Source: Bacteroidales bacterium (GTDB lineage: Bacteria; Bacteroidota; Bacteroidia; Bacteroidales; UBA12077). Taken from it: a stretch of DNA of 9,974 bases. Position numbers and translations under genes: made by a program. The stretch spans positions 1 through 9,974 of the forward strand of contig DAOWML010000055.1 in NCBI GenBank assembly GCA_030643125.1, read 5' to 3'. The notes under the pieces were generated by a model. That model ran no database searches, had not been told where the DNA came from, and saw only the letters and a program-made list of their open reading frames with translations. Every line of letters starts with the position of its first letter. Position 1 is the stretch's first letter. This document shows positions 5,157 to 9,974 of this stretch, in pieces.

Positions 5157-6029
5157 ATGAATCTTTTCCTTGCGTTTATTTTTATCATTTTTGTTTTACT
5201 TCTTGGTTTATTTCCTTTTTTTCTAATTTATCAATTATCAAACCTGTTATATCTTTTTATTTATCTGATTTTTGGATATAGAAAAGAAGTTATCATTCAA
5301 AATCTTGAAAAATGTTTTCCTGAAAAAAGTGATACGGAAATTAAGAAATTGCTTTCTGCTATTTATAAAAATCTTACAGATAATATTGTTGAAGGAATTA
5401 AAGCCTTTACAATGACACGTAAACAAATTGTTAAACGTCATAAAATTTTAAATCCTGAATTATTAAACGATTATTATGAATCGGGACAAAGTATAATTGC
5501 GGTTACAGGACATTATTGCAACTGGGAATGGGGTAGTTTATCGGCAAGCTTGCAAACTGACTATAATGTTGTTGGATTATACAAACCGTTAAGTAATAAG
5601 TGGATTGATTCTTTTATGCGTTGGAGCAGGACAAGATGTGGAACTACAATGGCATCAATTAACGAAACAACATCTACTTTTAAAAAATTGAAAAATACTC
5701 CAACGGTATTTTTAATGGCTGCCGATCAAAGTCCGGGCAATAAGTATAAAGATAAAGCCTATTGGATAAATTTTCTGGGAAGAGATACTGCTTTTTTACA
5801 CGGACCTGAAAAACATGCCAAAACTAATGATTATATAGTAGTATATATTGATGTACAAAGAAAAAAACGTGGTTATTATACAATTGAATTATCAGTTCTT
5901 GCAGACAATCCAACTACATTAAAAAATGGTGAGATTACAAATAGATTTGCCAAAAAACTTGAATCGGTAATTTACAAAGAGCCTGCTAATTGGTTATGGT
6001 CGCATCGTCGTTGGAAATTAAGCCGATAA
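5157..6029 (+). CDS. LpxL/HtrB-type lysophospholipid (lipid A-like) acyltransferase
   Basis: Members of this family transfer an acyl chain from acyl-ACP or acyl-CoA to a lipid or glycolipid acceptor at the inner membrane. The 290-residue length is typical. A hydrophobic N-terminal segment (about 2-40) anchors it. GHYCNWEWGS at 118-127 contains the catalytic H-x4-E (His119, Glu124). FLMAADQSPG (about 185-194), the F-L-G block near 206-208 and the terminal WSHRRWK (281-287) are family landmarks. The start ATG has no Shine-Dalgarno, as elsewhere in the window. It may be an ordinary lipid A acyltransferase, but its place after a methyltransferase, close to a thioesterase and an AMP ligase, mirrors the dedicated LpxL-like enzymes of aryl-polyene/flexirubin clusters. 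Its last 12 nt overlap the oppositely oriented ligase gene. Confidence 0.88.
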   Translation: MNLFLAFIFIIFVLLLGLFPFFLIYQLSNLLYLFIYLIFGYRKEVIIQNLEKCFPEKSDTEIKKLLSAIYKNLTDNIVEGIKAFTMTRKQIVKRHKILNPELLNDYYESGQSIIAVTGHYCNWEWGSLSASLQTDYNVVGLYKPLSNKWIDSFMRWSRTRCGTTMASINETTSTFKKLKNTPTVFLMAADQSPGNKYKDKAYWINFLGRDTAFLHGPEKHAKTNDYIVVYIDVQRKKRGYYTIELSVLADNPTTLKNGEITNRFAKKLESVIYKEPANWLWSHRRWKLSR

Positions 6030-7808
6030 ATACATTTTCTCAATTATATCGCTATATTGCTTAACAATAACTTTTCTACGAATCTTAAGTGTATTTGTCA
6101 ATGCTTTATTATCAATGCTAAACGTTTCAGGCAATAAAGTGAATTTCACAACCTTTCTATGAGGTGTTAGTTCTGCCTGACACAAATCGATTCTTTGTTG
6201 TATAAAATTATTAATTTCATTATTTGAAGCAATCAAGTCATTATTATCAGGATCTAATCCGAGTTTAATGGCTTGTTTTTTTAAATTTTCAAATGAAGGA
6301 ACAATTAATGCAGTTATATATTTTCTATTATCTCCTATAATAACAAGCTGTTCTATATACTTATCCTGTCCTAACAATAATTCCAATTTTTGCGGAGAAA
6401 CATATTTTCCACCTGAAGTTTTTATTAAATCTTTTATGCGATCTGTCATAACCAGGTACTCATCATCTACAATATAGCCTTCATCTCCGGTAATATACCA
6501 GCCATCCTTCAAAACCTTAGTTGTTTCTTCAGGTTTATTAAAATAACCTTTAAAAATAGTTTTCCCTTTAACCAGAATTTCGCTTTGTTCCGAAATTTTA
6601 ACTGATACTTCAGGCATTATGCTTCCACAATAATCGAAATTATATTTATCGTGTTTAAAACAAGACACGGTAGCAGTGGTTTCTGTAGCACCATAACCAT
6701 AATTAATAAATATTCCTACGGCATGAAAAAATTTGAGTACTTTAGGATCAATTGCAGCTCCGGAACACGGCATTACTTTAATCTCACCACCAAAAATTGA
6801 TCTTAATTTTTTTAATACCAACTTGTCTGCAATAAATCTTTTTAATTCTAATAATCCGGGTGCCTTCTCAGAATTTTTTAGATATTCAATGTACTTATGC
6901 CCAATTGCAATTGACCAGTTAAAAATTCGTTTTTTAAAAGATGGCCATTTTTCTGTTTCTTTTTGAATTCCGTCATAAGTTTTATCAAAGAAACGAGGCA
7001 CGGTACACATTGCTGTTGGTTTAACCATGGGAAGTTCATCAATAACTTCGCGAGGATTTTCCAGAAAAACATTTGTTGCTCCACAATATAACAAGAATAA
7101 TGTCCAGGTGCGCTCAAATACGTGACTTAGAGGCAAAAAGCATAATGAGATATCATTTTCATCGATATTCAATCTCTCATCATTAATTTTAAAGGCACTC
7201 ATAAAATTATCATGTCCTATTATACCTCCTTTTGGTTCTCCTGTCGTTCCCGAAGTATAAATAATTGTAGCTAAATCATCAGGTTTAATTTCTTCTGTAA
7301 TCTGGTCCAGTTTTGCGTTAAGCTGATCATCATCTGATAAGTCCAGGAAACCCGGCCATTCTATAAAGCGGTCATCATTTTTAGGTAAGTCACCTTCAAA
7401 AACTACTATTTTCTCAAGAGTTTTACAGTGATCTAATAACCAAACTGCTTTTTCAATTTGCTTGTTACTACCAACAAACAATAATTTCATTTCAGTTTCA
7501 TCTACAATATATTTAATCTCTTGTTTCGAAGCTGTTGCATAAAACGGAACAACTACTCCCCTCACAGCAAAAATCCCGAGATCTGAAACCATCCATTCCG
7601 GTTTATTGCTACTCAGGATACCTATTTTATCATTATGTCCAAAACCAAGAGAAATAAGAGATTTCGAAACCTTATTAGTTTGGGCAAGTAAAGCATTCCA
7701 GCTTAATGATTCATATTTCCCGTTTGTTTTATTTTTAAATTTAAAGACCTGGCGATTCTCATAATAAGAAGCACGTTCTTTCAGCAAGAAAGTTATGTGT
7801 TGTTTCAT
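6018..7808 (-). CDS. Long-chain acyl-CoA synthetase / AMP-dependent acyl ligase (FadD/FAA1-like)
   Basis: This 596-residue adenylate-forming enzyme activates a carboxylic acid to an acyl-AMP and then a thioester with CoA, or possibly ACP. Motifs appear in order: P-loop YTSGTTGEPKG at 184-194, CFLPLSHVFERTW (223-235) typical of long-chain synthetases, GYGATETTATVSC (371-383), GWYITGDEGYI (436-446), and DRIKDLIKTSGGKYVSP (456-472) with the hinge and A8 region. Length and motif spacing are those of the bacterial FAA1/long-chain group. There is no signal peptide or membrane segment. It lies downstream of the outer-membrane barrel gene on the same strand after a 173-nt gap and converges on the acyltransferase with a 12-nt stop-to-stop overlap. 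It could serve fatty-acid salvage or prime chains for the surrounding lipid genes; the sequence does not distinguish these. Confidence 0.92.
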   Translation of the reverse strand: MKQHITFLLKERASYYENRQVFKFKNKTNGKYESLSWNALLAQTNKVSKSLISLGFGHNDKIGILSSNKPEWMVSDLGIFAVRGVVVPFYATASKQEIKYIVDETEMKLLFVGSNKQIEKAVWLLDHCKTLEKIVVFEGDLPKNDDRFIEWPGFLDLSDDDQLNAKLDQITEEIKPDDLATIIYTSGTTGEPKGGIIGHDNFMSAFKINDERLNIDENDISLCFLPLSHVFERTWTLFLLYCGATNVFLENPREVIDELPMVKPTAMCTVPRFFDKTYDGIQKETEKWPSFKKRIFNWSIAIGHKYIEYLKNSEKAPGLLELKRFIADKLVLKKLRSIFGGEIKVMPCSGAAIDPKVLKFFHAVGIFINYGYGATETTATVSCFKHDKYNFDYCGSIMPEVSVKISEQSEILVKGKTIFKGYFNKPEETTKVLKDGWYITGDEGYIVDDEYLVMTDRIKDLIKTSGGKYVSPQKLELLLGQDKYIEQLVIIGDNRKYITALIVPSFENLKKQAIKLGLDPDNNDLIASNNEINNFIQQRIDLCQAELTPHRKVVKFTLLPETFSIDNKALTNTLKIRRKVIVKQYSDIIEKMYLSA

Positions 7809-7981
7809 CTGATATTTAATATTTCTGAGTTTGGTCTGTTTATTTCAGAAAATTAATCTTTTTTTAGTTAAAAAAGAAATATTCAATATCAGTTAAAAGC
7901 TAAATATAGCTCAACCCAAATTGAAAATCCGAGTCAATATTTTGAGTTAATCCTCTGAGTATTGAATCTTTTCAAAAAAAA
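7809..7981. other. Intergenic gap with A/T-rich inverted repeats, between barrel and ligase genes
   Basis: Two possible stems are visible: TCTTTTTT / AAAAAAGA (7857-7864 with 7870-7877) and TCAATATT / AGTATTGA (7934-7941 with 7958-7965, one G-U pair on one strand). Both are A/T-rich and unlike strong terminators. The ligase promoter may lie here, but I find no full TAnnTTTG element on the minus strand. Confidence 0.35.
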
Positions 7982-9358
7982 TTAAAAACTATATTTTATC
8001 TTAAACATCATCATATTATAGTCTTTTAAGCCTGAAAAAATATTATCTCCTTTTCCATCAAAAATAGCTGCGGATATTGTTATTTCGGCATTATCGGTTG
8101 CCATGTACGAAATATTTGGAACGTAAACTAATGCGTAATTATTTTCTACACTTTCCCAATCAGAGACAATAAAACCACCTGCTAAAGGCGAAATCTTTAA
8201 TTTATCATCAAAGAATTTTCGTTCTAACTGAACAAAGAAATAGTCGTTTAAATTATCTGTTCCTCTTTCATTTATAAAACCGTGCAAATACTGTATATTA
8301 AGATAAGTTCCATTGGCAAAATTATAATCAGCACCAATAATAAATTTGACATAAACTTCTTTCTCTAAAATTACAGAATCTTGTGTTACAGAACCTGTTG
8401 GTAAAGCATACATGGCTGATAAATCGTTTGTCATTACTACTTCACTTTCCGGTAAAAAAGCTGCTGTTTCTGCCCAAACACCAATACCTCCAATACTACC
8501 TGCCATATCAGCACCAAAAATATGAGTCCTGTAAAATGTTAAGTCAGAATTTATGCTTATTCCGCCAATTGCATCAACAGGAGTTAAGGTATTGTATGTA
8601 CTGATTGGCATTCCGTCTCTGCCCCAAACATAGCTTAAGGAGAAATCAAATCCGGCTGCGAAACCTTTAAACTTTAAACCAGCTGTTGAGCTTTCACCAA
8701 GATTATATGCAGGCATATTTATTTGGTCTGTAAATTCCATTAATGTCATTCCTTGTGGTAATTCCATTGCCGGTGTTAGTGCATTGGCAAAAATCCCCAC
8801 AGGCATATTTGCCGGTTGGAAAAAGGGGATATAAGCCCCTTGCAAAGAAAATTCTGAATTGAAATAGTAACCAAAACTAATAGCATCAGAACCTCTATGT
8901 CGACCAAAATCTAAAATGTCTTCTAAATCATAAGGGTTTAGATTATCAGTTGGATTTAGTTTATCGGCTGTTCCCCAGGTAATTCGTTGGCGACCAATTT
9001 TCACATCTAATTTTTTGTTTAGAAACCCAAATAGCTGAACATAAGCTTCCCTTACTTCCAGATTATAGGGATCAACTATATTCTTATTATATAAATCGGC
9101 AGATGAGCTAATATTTGGTAAGCCAATATTTCGCAACCATACTTCACTATAAAACTTTGAGTTGCTGGTTATTTTTTTGTCAAAATTCAGTGTTAGCCGA
9201 TTTTCGTTCCATGCCCAATCATTCGGAGAATCAAGTAAAAATCGCTGGTCGGTTAATAACTCACCTGATATTTTTAAATTACTTTCCTGTGCTTTTGTGA
9301 TATTTGTGCTAATTAAGAACACTATTATCATTATAAAAATTAATTTTAATCGATTCAT
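7982..9358 (-). CDS. Outer-membrane beta-barrel protein, DUF1302-like
   Basis: The 458-residue precursor begins with a clear signal peptide (residues 1-23: N-R-L-K, a hydrophobic core, then T-K-A before Q-E-S). The mature part alternates short amphipathic strands and turns and ends ...FKIKYSF, the terminal-Phe signature of BAM-inserted barrels. GRQRITWGTADKLNPTDNLN (122-141) resembles the G-R-Q...W-G...L-N-P-x-D block that I associate with DUF1302 proteins. In proteobacteria such proteins are often encoded beside RND/MMPL exporters and DUF1329 periplasmic proteins. It is therefore probably an outer-membrane component for moving a hydrophobic product or substrate, but no partner exporter lies in the window. 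The start is 3 nt after the stop of the glycosyltransferase gene, so the two form an operon. A general porin is an alternative. Confidence 0.8.
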   Translation of the reverse strand: MNRLKLIFIMIIVFLISTNITKAQESNLKISGELLTDQRFLLDSPNDWAWNENRLTLNFDKKITSNSKFYSEVWLRNIGLPNISSSADLYNKNIVDPYNLEVREAYVQLFGFLNKKLDVKIGRQRITWGTADKLNPTDNLNPYDLEDILDFGRHRGSDAISFGYYFNSEFSLQGAYIPFFQPANMPVGIFANALTPAMELPQGMTLMEFTDQINMPAYNLGESSTAGLKFKGFAAGFDFSLSYVWGRDGMPISTYNTLTPVDAIGGISINSDLTFYRTHIFGADMAGSIGGIGVWAETAAFLPESEVVMTNDLSAMYALPTGSVTQDSVILEKEVYVKFIIGADYNFANGTYLNIQYLHGFINERGTDNLNDYFFVQLERKFFDDKLKISPLAGGFIVSDWESVENNYALVYVPNISYMATDNAEITISAAIFDGKGDNIFSGLKDYNMMMFKIKYSF

Positions 9359-9361
9359 GAT

Positions 9362-9974
9362 TTATAGTTTTATGTTTTTTGAAATTGCATTTTTTATAGA
9401 TTTTGTTATTAATTCATAATTTTGGAATGCTGTCAGGGCTATTTGATGACCTTCTTTTATGAATTCTTTCATTGCGTGAGAAGTATTTGTTTTATCAAAC
9501 TTTGTTGGATGTTTTAACCCTTCTAACATCACGTATTTAATTCTTTTACCTTCTGATTGATAATAAAGATTGATAAGTGTTTCTACACCAAACCTTGAAT
9601 GTCTCATTTTATCCAGGATAGGCAGAATATCTTTTTTTAAAAGAACTCTTTCTCCTGTAAAAGATTTAAAAGGATTGTATTTGTAATTTATAAGAGTTTC
9701 TGTTGCCTGCCCTAATACCATATCTGCTTCATCTTCAATAACAGGTATTAATAAATGCAAGAAATGTTCATCTTTCAAATTTAATAAGTCGGCATCAATA
9801 AATACGATTATTTCACCGTTCGCATTCTCAATACCGGTTGCCATTGCAAAGCCTTTTCCTTTGTTTTCATTCAAAACAATATATTTGAAATCATAAGATT
9901 TGCTTATTTCTTTTAATATTTCATCCGTCTTATCTGTTGAACCATCGTTTACAATAATTACTTCATCAAAAAAA
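9362..9974 (-). CDS. Family 2 (GT-A) glycosyltransferase, N-terminus cut by right edge
   Basis: About 203 residues are visible; the frame is open through the right edge, so the true start lies outside. A TTG at 9874 is inside the gene, not its start, because the sequence upstream continues a good GT2 domain. EVIIVNDGSTDKTDEIL contains the nucleotide-sugar-binding N-D-G-S-T-D motif, NENKGKGFAMATGI the usual K-G.A...G block, and VFIDADLLNL the metal-binding DxD-type motif. SRFGVETLINLYYQ (from about 9598 leftward) fits the acceptor end of small GT2 enzymes. Only some 25-30 N-terminal residues are probably missing, giving a single-domain enzyme of about 230 residues without a membrane anchor in the visible part. 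It precedes the barrel gene by 3 nt. Donor sugar and acceptor are unknown; polyprenyl-phosphate or lipid glycosylation is possible. Confidence 0.85.
   Translation of the reverse strand, partial: FFDEVIIVNDGSTDKTDEILKEISKSYDFKYIVLNENKGKGFAMATGIENANGEIIVFIDADLLNLKDEHFLHLLIPVIEDEADMVLGQATETLINYKYNPFKSFTGERVLLKKDILPILDKMRHSRFGVETLINLYYQSEGKRIKYVMLEGLKHPTKFDKTNTSHAMKEFIKEGHQIALTAFQNYELITKSIKNAISKNIKL

Noticed and set aside
6878..7117. Minus-strand open frame in another frame of the acyl ligase
   Set aside because: It overlaps the conserved adenylation domain and has no recognisable product.
8383..9419. Three plus-strand open frames under the barrel gene (8383-8604, 9115-9300, 9162-9419)
   Set aside because: They are antisense to a gene with a signal peptide and a terminal-Phe barrel signature; none has a family motif.
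9362..9874. Glycosyltransferase starting at the TTG at 9874
   Set aside because: The same frame continues upstream through the N-D-G-S-T-D motif to the window edge, so this TTG is an internal Leu codon.

Overview
The window reads as chromosomal DNA of a low-G+C member of the Bacteroidota. It is roughly one-third G+C by eye, and its genes have A/T-rich leaders without clear Shine-Dalgarno sequences. One gene has a TAnnTTTG-type -7 promoter element, and the families present (a DinD protein, a DUF1302-like outer-membrane barrel, an LpxL-like acyltransferase, an FadD-like ligase) fit that phylum. Species and genus cannot be read from the sequence.

Layout. (1) Left block, minus strand, 1-3628. 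In transcription order it holds a hotdog acyl-CoA thioesterase, a DinD protein, an enoyl-CoA hydratase-family protein (crotonase fold), an AcpS-like phosphopantetheinyl transferase that starts 1 nt after the hydratase stop, and a second, short crotonase. The two longer gaps in this block (844-1061 and 2167-2353) carry small G+C-rich palindromic repeats that stand out from the A/T-rich background. (2) Middle block, plus strand, about 3729-6029: a plant/CrtF-type O-methyltransferase, a 71-residue DUF5808-like membrane protein and an LpxL/HtrB-type acyltransferase. (3) Right block, minus strand, 6018-9974: a family-2 glycosyltransferase cut by the right edge, an outer-membrane beta-barrel 3 nt after it, and a long-chain acyl-CoA/ACP synthetase whose stop overlaps the acyltransferase stop tail to tail.

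How the genes may work together. Apart from dinD, almost every gene acts on acyl thioesters, acyl chains, methyl or sugar transfer, or the outer membrane. Acyl activation (AMP ligase), carrier-protein loading (AcpS-like), two crotonases, chain release (thioesterase), O-methylation, transfer to a lipid acceptor (LpxL-like), glycosylation (GT2) and an outer-membrane barrel together resemble the accessory part of a lipid or polyketide-type product cluster, such as the aryl-polyene/flexirubin clusters of Gram-negative bacteria. No ketosynthase, ketoreductase, acyl carrier protein or RND exporter lies inside the window, so this is inference and depends on the flanking DNA.

The points most worth a second look are the AcpS-like protein with a Lys where the metal-binding Glu is expected, the short first crotonase, a 23-bp (GGCA)n palindrome flanked by a 6-bp direct repeat, the structured G+C-rich island at 2217-2300, and the DUF5808 mini-protein sitting between the methyltransferase and the acyltransferase.
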